The notes below the pieces were generated by a model that saw only the letters and a program-made list of their open reading frames with translations, ran no database searches and was not told the origin of the DNA. This document shows positions 27,411 through 36,050 of a stretch of DNA of 64,000 nt, piece by piece. A program made the position numbers and the translations under genes. Position 1 is the stretch's first letter. The number at the start of each line of letters is the position of its first letter. The stretch is from assembly GCA_965230415.1 (NCBI GenBank), contig CBDDKZ010000005.1, positions 4,092,001-4,156,000 on the forward strand, read 5' to 3'. This stretch comes from CBDDKZ01 sp965230415. Lineage in GTDB: Bacteria; Bacteroidota; Bacteroidia; Cytophagales; JAAEPT01.

Positions 27411-29900
27411 TTAAAATGGATAACCGATGCCTAAATTTAACAGTCCGGAGTTGGCGTGAAACGGTGTTAAAATAGCTAATTTGCTCATAGTATCCGTTTT
27501 CGACGGATCCCAGAACTTAAAGGCATAATCAAAACGCAAAATTAAGAATGAAAAGTCGAGCCTTAAACCAAGTCCGGAGGCGACGGCTATTTGCTGGTAG
27601 AAATTTTTGGAGAACTGAGCGTTAGCTCTTTCTTCAAATTCGAGGTTCCATACATTTCCCGCATCAAAGAAGACGGCGCCATGAATAAAACTGATTATTC
27701 GCGTTCGAAATTCCAGGTTCGACTCCAGTATGATCTCTCCGGGTATGGGGATAGATTGTCCGTTTTCAAGTACATCGCCACCGTATCCGCCAGGGCCGAT
27801 TCCACCCCATACCCAGGCGCGTATACTTGATGGACCACCTGCATAGTATAATTTCTCAACGGGGAGATTCCTATGACCACCGAATGGTAATGCTAATCCC
27901 ATATTCATGCGTGCTGCTATGGTACTTTCCCTGGATAGCGGGCGGTAGATTCTAAAGTCGAGTCCTACTCTCAAAAATTGAAAGTAAGGAATGAATTCAG
28001 AACTTTCTGTTCCTCTGTTTACACGTTCAATACTCGTTTGACTTTTGGGGTCCTTTGTGGGGTTAAGTGTTTTCCATAATGTTAAAAAAGTACCTCCCGA
28101 CTCCAACTCAAATTTAATATACTTTGCTTTAGTGTTTTTGGTAATATCATTATCATTATATACCCAATTGAGTTGCATACTCGAAACAATCGACGATCTG
28201 AATCTCGATTGTTGATCGGGCCGTGTTTTTAATAACTCTTTAAAAATAGAGCTTAAAAATGGCGTTTCCAGCATACCAAAATTAAAAGGAATAAAAGTCA
28301 GGCGATGGTGGTCTTTTACGCCATAATAGCTGTATTGCAATTGGTATTTTCTTCGTTCATAGATATTGTCAAAGTTTTCTACCCCTAAACTGAATTTGAG
28401 TTGAGTTTTAGGCCTGGAGTTGATAATGCTTTGCCTGAATTTTTGAGGAAAAATCAATTTCCTGGGGAAAAGTAGCTGTGGGAAAATCAGCGCGGCGTTT
28501 CCCTGGAAGGTGCTGATGGTACTTAATACCGTATTATCAAAAGTGAATTGGTTTTGAATGGAATAATTGAAGCTGGATTCAAAAATTTCGAAGCCTTTAA
28601 ATACTTTACGACTCCTATAGGTCAAATTGGCGAATGGACCTATGTTCTGACTTACATTAACACCGGCTTCGCTGGTAATCTGATGTTTTTTATATGAATT
28701 GGTGTTTATAAATGCTGTCAGGCTGTTGGAGTCTGCATGTGTTTTTTGAAAATTTATATTAATAAATTTAAATATGTCGAAATTCCCCAGGAGCTGTTGT
28801 GTTTGTTTTGCTTTAGTGAAGCTGTACTTTTCCCCTACATCAAACTTAATATTCTTATTAAGGATACGTTTGGAAAAGTTTTCATCATAATGAACAATTT
28901 TTTTATTCGGGTTGATAATGGTAGTGTCTGTCAAGGGTTCCTGATCCTTGTTCATTATTAACCAAATGTCTTTGATGATATATTGCTTGTGAGCACCTTC
29001 TTTAGGGTTATTGACAACCAGCGTAACGTCCGCTTTTTTACGTCCCAGAGTAGTGTCAATTTCGAATTGAATAAACTGTCGCTGAAAATCGTAGTATCCA
29101 TTACTTTTTAGTAAAATATTTAAGCGCTCTCTTTCCGCCGAGATAGCTCTGGTACTGTATTTATTCCCGGTTTTAATTTTTGAAAGCTGTCTGTTCTTCT
29201 GTATTATCTGAGCGATTGCCGAATCTGAGATATCATAAAATTTACGTCTGAAGCGGTAAGGTGTTTTTTCATTGATATTATACGTGATGGCTATTTTTTT
29301 ATCAGCAATGGTGTCGTAAGTTGCTTCTATCTCTGCATTGAAGTACCCGTTTGATTGATAGAATAGTGTTAATTGATCAACTGTGGCATCTATTAAAGCC
29401 TTTTTAACCATTACAGGCTTTTCTCCAACAGTGGCCATTAGCCAGTTGCCGTTACTTATTACTGAGTCCTTGCGGGTAATTAGCTTTTGATAGCGGTTTG
29501 ATGTTCTTATGTACTTGCGTTCCAGTTTTTTTATTTTGGATTCGTTTCCGGAGTATTTAGCAGTATCGTTTTGAATTTTAGAGAGCTCTTCACTTCTTTT
29601 GATAACAAGTTCTTCCCGTTTTCTTTTACTCGTAATTGGTCGGTAAAATTTGTTGCCAATTATATTTGCACGCCAGTAAGGCATCCACCAGTTAAAAATA
29701 AATTTTCGATTAGGCCGTTGCCTAAAATATTCTTCCAGGGTATAATAACTATAAGAATCGTTCCCTTTGAGTCTCTGCTTATAAAAAAGGTATTTGCCAT
29801 CGTACTTTTCCTGATGAAGGTGATTATGAAAATTGTTTACGCAAGAACTTAGAAAGGTGATTGCGAGTGTAATTAATAAAGCGTAATATCGTATTTTCAA
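27411..29900 (-). CDS. tamL: TamL-type outer-membrane assembly lipoprotein (BamA/TamA superfamily)
   Basis: The 829-residue protein has a lipoprotein signal (LAITFLSSCVNN), unusual for an Omp85 protein but characteristic of Bacteroidota TamL. A basic helical region (about 80-150) is followed by POTRA-like domains (about 165-330, for example VDQLTLFYQSNGYFNAEIEA and LNILLKSNGYYDFQRQF). A 16-strand surface-antigen barrel (about 430-829) shows FAPLPFGGHRNLP-like and KLYYAGGPSSIRAWVWGGIG segments plus VFFDAGNVWN, and the protein ends with GIGYPF, an aromatic-ended barrel. It is the first gene of the unit and only 14 bp separate it from the divergent methyltransferase gene. Confidence 0.9.
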   Translation of the reverse strand: MKIRYYALLITLAITFLSSCVNNFHNHLHQEKYDGKYLFYKQRLKGNDSYSYYTLEEYFRQRPNRKFIFNWWMPYWRANIIGNKFYRPITSKRKREELVIKRSEELSKIQNDTAKYSGNESKIKKLERKYIRTSNRYQKLITRKDSVISNGNWLMATVGEKPVMVKKALIDATVDQLTLFYQSNGYFNAEIEATYDTIADKKIAITYNINEKTPYRFRRKFYDISDSAIAQIIQKNRQLSKIKTGNKYSTRAISAERERLNILLKSNGYYDFQRQFIQFEIDTTLGRKKADVTLVVNNPKEGAHKQYIIKDIWLIMNKDQEPLTDTTIINPNKKIVHYDENFSKRILNKNIKFDVGEKYSFTKAKQTQQLLGNFDIFKFININFQKTHADSNSLTAFINTNSYKKHQITSEAGVNVSQNIGPFANLTYRSRKVFKGFEIFESSFNYSIQNQFTFDNTVLSTISTFQGNAALIFPQLLFPRKLIFPQKFRQSIINSRPKTQLKFSLGVENFDNIYERRKYQLQYSYYGVKDHHRLTFIPFNFGMLETPFLSSIFKELLKTRPDQQSRFRSSIVSSMQLNWVYNDNDITKNTKAKYIKFELESGGTFLTLWKTLNPTKDPKSQTSIERVNRGTESSEFIPYFQFLRVGLDFRIYRPLSRESTIAARMNMGLALPFGGHRNLPVEKLYYAGGPSSIRAWVWGGIGPGGYGGDVLENGQSIPIPGEIILESNLEFRTRIISFIHGAVFFDAGNVWNLEFEERANAQFSKNFYQQIAVASGLGLRLDFSFLILRFDYAFKFWDPSKTDTMSKLAILTPFHANSGLLNLGIGYPF

Positions 29901-29914
29901 ATTCTTAAGTACCT

Positions 29915-30658
29915 ATGATTTCTAAGCGTTGGGCAAAAATCATCAAATCTTTGCAAATAAAAAAATATCGTAGCGAACATAATTTGTTTCTTGTTGAAGG
30001 GGAGAAGGGTATTTTGGAAGTATTAAGCTCCAATTTGAAGGTAAAAGTACTTTTTATCACCGGTGAGTACTTGCGAACATGGAAGGAACTTCTCAGTAAT
30101 TCAGCATTTGAAGTTATAGAATCTGAAGAAAAAGAATTGACACAGGTCGGGACCTTTTCTTCTAATCGCTGTGGACTGGCTTTGGTGGAAATGCCAGCAT
30201 TAGAAAGCACTTTGAATATTAGTGATGAGTTGGTAATAGCACTGGATAATATCCAGGACCCGGGGAATTTAGGTACGATAATACGTACTGCAGACTGGTT
30301 TGGAATTACAAAAATTGTTTGTTCTAAAGGAAGTGTAGATGTGTATAATCCTAAAGTGATAAATTCCACCATGGGATCTTTTTCACGGGTAGAGGTTGCT
30401 TACGTAGAATTAGCGCATTTTTTGAAAGACAGTACAGCACCTATTTATGGCTGTTTTTTAGAGGGGACAGATGTGTATGAGCTAGGGAAGATAGATCGTG
30501 GGATTGTATTGCTCGGTAATGAATCTCAAGGGATTAGTGAACACTTAAAGCCGCTGGTAAATAAAACAATTTCTATTCCAAAACTGGGAGGAGCGGAGTC
30601 TTTGAATATTTCTGTGGCGTGTGCTGTAGTTTGTGATAATTTCAGGCGTCGACGTTAA
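29915..30658 (+). CDS. TrmH/SpoU-family RNA 2'-O-methyltransferase
   Basis: The 247-residue protein has an N-terminal substrate-binding part (MISKRWAKIIKSLQIKKYRS, then EHNLFLVEGEKGILEVL). The knotted SPOUT catalytic domain has the three motifs: IQDPGNLGTIIRTADWFGI, VLLGNESQGIS and IPKLGGAESLNISVACAV. It methylates ribose in tRNA or rRNA with SAM; the target base is unknown. The last 17 bp overlap the 3' end of rnz on the other strand. Confidence 0.94.
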   Translation: MISKRWAKIIKSLQIKKYRSEHNLFLVEGEKGILEVLSSNLKVKVLFITGEYLRTWKELLSNSAFEVIESEEKELTQVGTFSSNRCGLALVEMPALESTLNISDELVIALDNIQDPGNLGTIIRTADWFGITKIVCSKGSVDVYNPKVINSTMGSFSRVEVAYVELAHFLKDSTAPIYGCFLEGTDVYELGKIDRGIVLLGNESQGISEHLKPLVNKTISIPKLGGAESLNISVACAVVCDNFRRRR

Positions 30659-31559
30659 AAAATTTCCCGTCTATAGCAAGGTCAGTATCGGGGAAAATCG
30701 CTTTGGCTTCTTCTATAAATGGAGTGAGGTCTTTGTATCGGGATGAATAATGTCCTATGATTAGTTTTTTGACATCGGCCATTTTTGCAATAAGTCCGGC
30801 CTGGTGCGCGGTAGTATGAAACGTAGATTCTGCTCTTTCAAGCATTTCATGTAGAAAAGTAGATTCATGATATAAAAGATCTACATTTTTGATAATCGGG
30901 ACGATGTCTTCCTTGTAAATGGTATCTGAGCAATAGGCGTAAGCACGTGCGATAGCAGGAGCATTTGTATAGTCTTCATTTTTGTAAATGACGTTCCCAT
31001 CGTCATCGAGAACGTCTCTCCCTTGCTTTAAATCCGCAATTTGTAATTTGGTAATAAGCTCTGGCAGCTTTTCTTTAATTAATTTACGTGGCTTAGGTTT
31101 TTCCCTAAAAAGAAACCCGTTACACTGAATGCGATGACTCAAGGGAATAGTTTCAACAGTTATATTACTAAAGTTGAAAATCTCTTCATTGACATCTTTT
31201 CCAAGTGTTTCGAAAATAAGTTCAAACTTTAGAATGGTTTCGGAATACTTTAATTGCGTAGTAATAATGTCGGATAAACCCCTGGGGCCAAAAACATAGA
31301 GGTCCTTGGTGCGTCCCAACAAACTCATAGTTGATATGAGTCCAAACAGTCCCAGGAAATGATCGCCATGCAAATGAGAGATAAATATGGCGTTAATTTT
31401 GTTTATTTTGACCTTGTATTTCTTTAATTGTAATTGAGTGCCTTCACCACAATCTATGAGATAAAAGTTATTATAAATCTGTAAAATTTGGGCCGTATGA
31501 TTTCTTCCATAGGCGGGTACTGCACTGGAAGACCCAAGTATTTTTAATTGAAAAGACAA
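30642..31559 (-). CDS. rnz: Ribonuclease Z
   Basis: RNase Z trims the 3' ends of tRNA precursors. The 305 residues include the metallo-beta-lactamase motif FISHLHGDHFLGLFGL (HxHxDH), the substrate-arm-like region (about 150-200, rich in Lys), YCSDT, LYHESTFL, HTTAHQAG and the final metal ligand LIIGHYSSRY. This fits a window with tRNA genes that carry no encoded CCA. It is the last gene of a purC-STAS-rnz run and starts 8 bp after the STAS gene stop. Confidence 0.95.
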   Translation of the reverse strand: MSFQLKILGSSSAVPAYGRNHTAQILQIYNNFYLIDCGEGTQLQLKKYKVKINKINAIFISHLHGDHFLGLFGLISTMSLLGRTKDLYVFGPRGLSDIITTQLKYSETILKFELIFETLGKDVNEEIFNFSNITVETIPLSHRIQCNGFLFREKPKPRKLIKEKLPELITKLQIADLKQGRDVLDDDGNVIYKNEDYTNAPAIARAYAYCSDTIYKEDIVPIIKNVDLLYHESTFLHEMLERAESTFHTTAHQAGLIAKMADVKKLIIGHYSSRYKDLTPFIEEAKAIFPDTDLAIDGKFFNVDA

Positions 31560-31567
31560 ATGATTAG

Positions 31568-31954
31568 TTATTCAAGATCCGAGTTTTCTGAATTTAGGTC
31601 ATTTTCAATCTCGTTTATAAAAATCGCATCTACAGATTCTTCAACCGTTGGTAGTATTGTAAGCACTGAATCCAATTGCGAGATTTTAAACAATTTCATG
31701 ACATGGTCACTTACTTTGGTAAGTACCAGTTTACCGTTCGCATTTTCACATAATCTATTTGCAACTAAAATAGCACTTAATCCTGAAGAATCTATATATT
31801 TTACACCTTCCAGGCTTAATATTACATTGATTACTCCCTCAGCATTGATTTTTACAAATTCAGATTTCAAATCTGGAGCGATCATTGTGTCCAGCTTCTC
31901 CTCGTCCAGTTTAAAAATCGTATACTTCTCTTGTTTATCGATCGCGTAATTCAT
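31568..31954 (-). CDS. STAS-domain anti-anti-sigma-type protein
   Basis: The 128-residue STAS protein has the phospho-switch motif VKYIDSSGLSAILVAN, with conserved Asp and Ser, so it could be phosphorylated by a serine kinase. An acidic tail of about 20 residues follows (NEIENDLNSENSDLE). STAS switches act with an anti-sigma kinase and a PP2C phosphatase; none is next to it. It lies between purC (21 bp) and rnz (8 bp), a context not connected with sigma-factor control. The nearest PP2C gene is far away at 47553. Confidence 0.9.
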   Translation of the reverse strand: MNYAIDKQEKYTIFKLDEEKLDTMIAPDLKSEFVKINAEGVINVILSLEGVKYIDSSGLSAILVANRLCENANGKLVLTKVSDHVMKLFKISQLDSVLTILPTVEESVDAIFINEIENDLNSENSDLE

Positions 31955-31975
31955 ATCAATCCAGTATTAAATAGC

Positions 31976-32911
31976 TTATAAAATGTGGGCAATACTATTT
32001 TTAATAATATCTTCTAAATTATTACTATTATTAATTAAATCAAATTTTTCACCCGTCACTTGCTCGTAAAGTTCGATGTATCTGTCCGAAATCATTTGAA
32101 CAACTTCATCAGTCATGACCGGTATTTCCTGACCTTCTTTACCTTGGAAACCATTTTCCATGAGCCATTCACGTACAAATTCTTTGGATAATTGTTTTTG
32201 TCTCAATCCCTTCTTTTGATTTTCTTCGTAGGAATTGGCATAGAAGTACCTGGAAGAGTCGGGCGTGTGAATTTCGTCTATGAGTGTGATTTGATTACCT
32301 GACTTTCCGAACTCATACTTAGTGTCTACCAATATAAGGCCTCTCTCTTGGGCCAATTTTGTGCCTCGCTCAAATAATTGTAAAGTGTATTCCTCGAGTT
32401 GTTGATATTCATGCTCGCTCACTAATTTTTGAGCTATAATCTCTTCTCTTGATATATCTTCGTCGTGGCCCTCATGCGCTTTTGTTGTAGGTGTAATGAT
32501 TGGAGCAGGTAACTTTTGATTTTCAACTAACCCTTCTGGCAGTGGAACGCCACAAATTACTCTTTTACCAGAATTATAAACGCGCCATGCATGACCCGTT
32601 AAATACCCTCTTATCACCATTTCTACAGGGTAGGGCTCACAGTTTTTTCCAACCGTTAAACGTTGGTTAGGTGTCTCCAACACCCAGTTTGGTACAATGT
32701 CTTTTGTGCTGTTAAGAAATTTAGCCGCGATAGTATTTAAAATAGCCCCTTTATGAGGTATGGCTCTGGGAAGCACAACATCAAAGGCCGATATCCTGTC
32801 CGTAGCTATCATGGCCATCACATTATCGAAGTAATAGATATCGCGTACTTTGCCGCGGTAAAAGTTCGTTTGATTTTCAAATTTATAATTGGTCTCTTTT
32901 ACAGCCTCCAT
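31976..32911 (-). CDS. purC: Phosphoribosylaminoimidazole-succinocarboxamide synthase
   Basis: SAICAR synthetase ligates aspartate to CAIR with ATP in purine synthesis. The 311-residue length is the longer Ade1-like type. Motifs are YRGKVRDIYYF, ATDRISAFDVVLP, IPHKGAILN, VEMVIRGYLTGHAWRVY, and LILVDTKYEFGK with IDEIHTPDSSRY. It is the first gene of the run that contains the STAS protein and rnz. A short leader separates it from the region behind the YwqK-like gene. Confidence 0.96.
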   Translation of the reverse strand: MEAVKETNYKFENQTNFYRGKVRDIYYFDNVMAMIATDRISAFDVVLPRAIPHKGAILNTIAAKFLNSTKDIVPNWVLETPNQRLTVGKNCEPYPVEMVIRGYLTGHAWRVYNSGKRVICGVPLPEGLVENQKLPAPIITPTTKAHEGHDEDISREEIIAQKLVSEHEYQQLEEYTLQLFERGTKLAQERGLILVDTKYEFGKSGNQITLIDEIHTPDSSRYFYANSYEENQKKGLRQKQLSKEFVREWLMENGFQGKEGQEIPVMTDEVVQMISDRYIELYEQVTGEKFDLINNSNNLEDIIKNSIAHIL

Positions 32912-33015
32912 AAATATTTAGTATTAACCCTCAAATTTAAGTATAACAATTTATAAAAGTAGGTAGTACGGAATAATATTATTTTGGAACAAGGAAGCTA
33001 AGCTACTATAAAAGA

Positions 33016-34716
33016 TTAGAACTTTTCGGAATTAACAAGTTTATCTTTTTTGTAAACTTCTGTACGGATCTTTTTTCCTCCTTTATAGTAGTGCCAATCT
33101 CCTTCTTTCTTATCGTTCTTATAGTATCCTTCGCTGGCAATTTCCCCCTTTTTATTAAATGTTTTAAAGGGTCCCTGAAGTTTATTTCTGTTGTAAGTTT
33201 TTACAGATGCTTTTTTTCCGTTATGATAAAACTCGATGCGCTCGCCCTGAAGAAGGCCTGCACGGTATTTTTCTTCTATATGCACATGATTGCTATTGCC
33301 GTAAATGAGTCTTTTTCCCTGAAGTTTGTCAAAACGATAAAACGCTTCGATGTCTTTATCTCCGTTTTCTTTGTATATGGTACATTTTCCGTCCGCCAGC
33401 TCATTTTTAAAATGCTGTTTTTTCTTTATCCTTTCTGAGTGATAGTATGATTCCTTATAGCAGTAGGTGTGTTCGGCCAGGCCACCACTTGGGGCCGGTT
33501 CTAATTTATAGGCAAATTTGGTATAAGAGCTAATAGTACCGTCTTCGTTGTATTCTTTCATTTCCATCAAGTGCCCCCCCCTGGCTTCATAACGTTTCCA
33601 TTCGGCAACCTTGGTGTTTTTATGGTATACAATATTTTCACCTGATTTATTGCCCTGGTAATATTGGAGCTTTTTATGCGTTTTCCCCGTTGGGTAGTAG
33701 ATGTAACAGAATCCGTGCAGTTTGTCCCTTTTATAATTTACCGACTTTAGCAGTTGACCATTGAAACTGTACTCTTTAGTGGTTCCGTCTTTAAGACCGT
33801 AGATATAGGTGATGCTTGTTTCTATTTGCCCATTATTAAAAAATGATACGAAATCACCGTGAATATGCCCTTTAACATACTTGCTTTCCGAAAGCAATTG
33901 ACCATTGGGATGATAGACTTTACATGTTCCATTTAAAGTGTCGTTTACATAATTTGTTTCGCGTTTCAACTGTTGGTTTTTAAAGAATTCCTGCATTTTA
34001 CCCTCCAGATGACCGTCTTGAAAATGGCCGATAGATTTTATCGATGAGTCCGGGTAAAAAGTAGTTAATTTGTTAGATAAGAGATTGTTAGTATAAACGC
34101 CTTGTTGCAGTGTTTTCCCATTACGGTCATAGACACTGAAAGGGCCTTCTTTTTTGCCGTGTGCGTAAGTGATTATTTGGCGCAATTTTCCATTTGGGTA
34201 GTAGTCTTTGAATGCTCCTTCGTATTCATGATTCGTTACATTACATTTAGATTGTAAAGTGCCATCGTTATAGAATTTTTCGAAACTAAAGCGTTTGGGA
34301 TCGTTTTCCTGCGCTTTATAGGTAGCGTAATATTCCAATTGTCCATCCGGTCGGTACCATTCTTCTTTATTAATTAAGTGATCATCTGAATAGTCCCTTT
34401 TCCATTTAAGCTGACCGTTTTCGTAATAATCCTTAAAAATTCCGTTTTTTCTGTTGTTCGAATAAGTGCCTTCAGATGCAATACGATCGGATGTTTCAAA
34501 AAAAAGTTGATAGCTACCATTCTTTATGGTGTCTCCATTTTCCAGATGACCCTGAAAGAACTCTTTTTTTACTTTTGGGGATAACTGTTTTGTAGTGCTG
34601 TCTTCGAATTGGGGGAAAAAGGTATGAAATGCTTGTTGAGCGTACACCGAATGTTTACCAAACAATAGGACAATACTAAGAATGACAACAAAAGTACGAA
34701 AATGCAAATTAGGCAT
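33016..34716 (-). CDS. Secreted toxin_YwqK/MORN-repeat protein
   Basis: The 566-residue protein has a signal peptide (about 1-26, ending VYAQQ). The rest is an almost continuous array of short repeats of the form nGqlk...Y.ng...G......dG (for example YYENGQLKWKRDYSDDHL and YHPNGQLLSESKYVKGHIHG), recurring about every 22-24 residues to the end. This is the MORN_2/toxin_YwqK_antidote type of repeat. It probably forms a long beta-sheet rod in the periplasm or at the surface. There is no catalytic motif and no T9SS sorting domain. Function unknown; it is likely a scaffold or an immunity-like protein. Confidence 0.85.
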   Translation of the reverse strand: MPNLHFRTFVVILSIVLLFGKHSVYAQQAFHTFFPQFEDSTTKQLSPKVKKEFFQGHLENGDTIKNGSYQLFFETSDRIASEGTYSNNRKNGIFKDYYENGQLKWKRDYSDDHLINKEEWYRPDGQLEYYATYKAQENDPKRFSFEKFYNDGTLQSKCNVTNHEYEGAFKDYYPNGKLRQIITYAHGKKEGPFSVYDRNGKTLQQGVYTNNLLSNKLTTFYPDSSIKSIGHFQDGHLEGKMQEFFKNQQLKRETNYVNDTLNGTCKVYHPNGQLLSESKYVKGHIHGDFVSFFNNGQIETSITYIYGLKDGTTKEYSFNGQLLKSVNYKRDKLHGFCYIYYPTGKTHKKLQYYQGNKSGENIVYHKNTKVAEWKRYEARGGHLMEMKEYNEDGTISSYTKFAYKLEPAPSGGLAEHTYCYKESYYHSERIKKKQHFKNELADGKCTIYKENGDKDIEAFYRFDKLQGKRLIYGNSNHVHIEEKYRAGLLQGERIEFYHNGKKASVKTYNRNKLQGPFKTFNKKGEIASEGYYKNDKKEGDWHYYKGGKKIRTEVYKKDKLVNSEKF

Positions 34717-34812
34717 GTGGATGGGTATTTAGATAGATAACGTAATATAAGCTATTTTTTTATATAAAATAAGCGTCATCTATCCCTTCATTTGCATAAA
34801 AGGTCTTTAATT

Positions 34813-35991
34813 TTATAAATGTTCAATGATTACCGCTGAAGCACCGCCACCTCCATTGCAAATTGCTGCCGCTCCATATGTGGCATTTTTTTTGTCAAGT
34901 ACGTTAGCTAAAGTAACAAGAATACGAGCCCCGGAACAACCCAGAGGGTGACCCAAAGAAACGGCTCCCCCAAATACGTTCACTTTATCCGGATTTAAGC
35001 CCAACAATTTGTTGTTTGCAAGGCTCACTACAGAAAATGCTTCGTTTATTTCAAAATAATCAATTTTTTCAATGCTCAGATGAGCTTTTTTCAATGCGAT
35101 CGGGAGGGCCTTTGCAGGAGCCGTTGTAAACAATTCCGGTTTTTGAGCTGCGTCAGAATAAGCAATTATTTTTGCAATAGGTTTTAGCTTATATTCCTTT
35201 AGAGCCGCTTCACTGGCTAATAATAAAACCGCCGCGCCGTCATTGAGTGTCGAAGCATTGGCTGCAGTTACCGAACCATCTTTTTGAAAAACAGGCCTTA
35301 AATGTGGGATTTTTTCAAATTTTACGTTTTGATACTCTTCGTCTTCATCAAAGATAATCGGTTCTCCCTTACGTTGGGGAATAGACACAGGTACAATCTC
35401 TGATTTAAAGAGCCCTTCTTGCCACGCTGCTGCACTACGTTTGTAAGAGTTGATGGCGTAGTTATCCTGCTCCTCGCGGGTAATAGCATGGTTTTGGGCA
35501 CAAAGTTCGGCAGCATTGCCCATATGGGTCTGGCTATAAGCATCTGTAAGCCCGTCTTTAAGCATGCCATCAATCAATGACTGATGCCCTAGTTTATGCC
35601 CTGAGCGAATACCATCCATGTAAAACGGTGTCTGTGACATGTTTTCCATACCACCGGCAATAACCAGGTTGTTGTCTCCTGATAAAATGGACTGAGCACC
35701 CAGCATGACAGATTTCATTCCTGAAGCGCAAACTTTATTGATAGTAGTGCATGGGATATTTTCCGAGAGCCCGGCTTCAATGGCGGCTTGTCGGGCCGGG
35801 GCTTGCCCCAGGTTAGCGGATAGTACATTGCCCATAAACACCTCATCGACCTTGTCACCGGCCAAGGTATGTTCTTCGAGTATATTTTTGATAACTGTTG
35901 CAGCTAAAGAGGTGGCCTTTGTAGCGGCTAAAGTGCCTAAAAAACTTCCAAGGGCGGTTCTTTTGGCAGAAACAATGTATACGGCTTGCAT
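34813..35991 (-). CDS. Acetyl-CoA C-acetyltransferase (thiolase)
   Basis: Thiolases condense or cleave acyl-CoA; this one is the biosynthetic or ketothiolase type by length (392 residues). The active-site features are intact: nucleophile Cys in NKVCASGMKSVML, NEAFSVVSLAN, GGAVSLGHPLGCSGAR with the catalytic His, and AICNGGGGASAV with the second Cys. It stands alone, without beta-oxidation neighbours, so degradative or biosynthetic use cannot be decided. Confidence 0.95.
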   Translation of the reverse strand: MQAVYIVSAKRTALGSFLGTLAATKATSLAATVIKNILEEHTLAGDKVDEVFMGNVLSANLGQAPARQAAIEAGLSENIPCTTINKVCASGMKSVMLGAQSILSGDNNLVIAGGMENMSQTPFYMDGIRSGHKLGHQSLIDGMLKDGLTDAYSQTHMGNAAELCAQNHAITREEQDNYAINSYKRSAAAWQEGLFKSEIVPVSIPQRKGEPIIFDEDEEYQNVKFEKIPHLRPVFQKDGSVTAANASTLNDGAAVLLLASEAALKEYKLKPIAKIIAYSDAAQKPELFTTAPAKALPIALKKAHLSIEKIDYFEINEAFSVVSLANNKLLGLNPDKVNVFGGAVSLGHPLGCSGARILVTLANVLDKKNATYGAAAICNGGGGASAVIIEHL

Positions 35992-36050
35992 AAAAAGGAA
36001 ATTACGGTTTTACCCAAATTACAAAATGATAGCACCCGAAACAACAGCTA

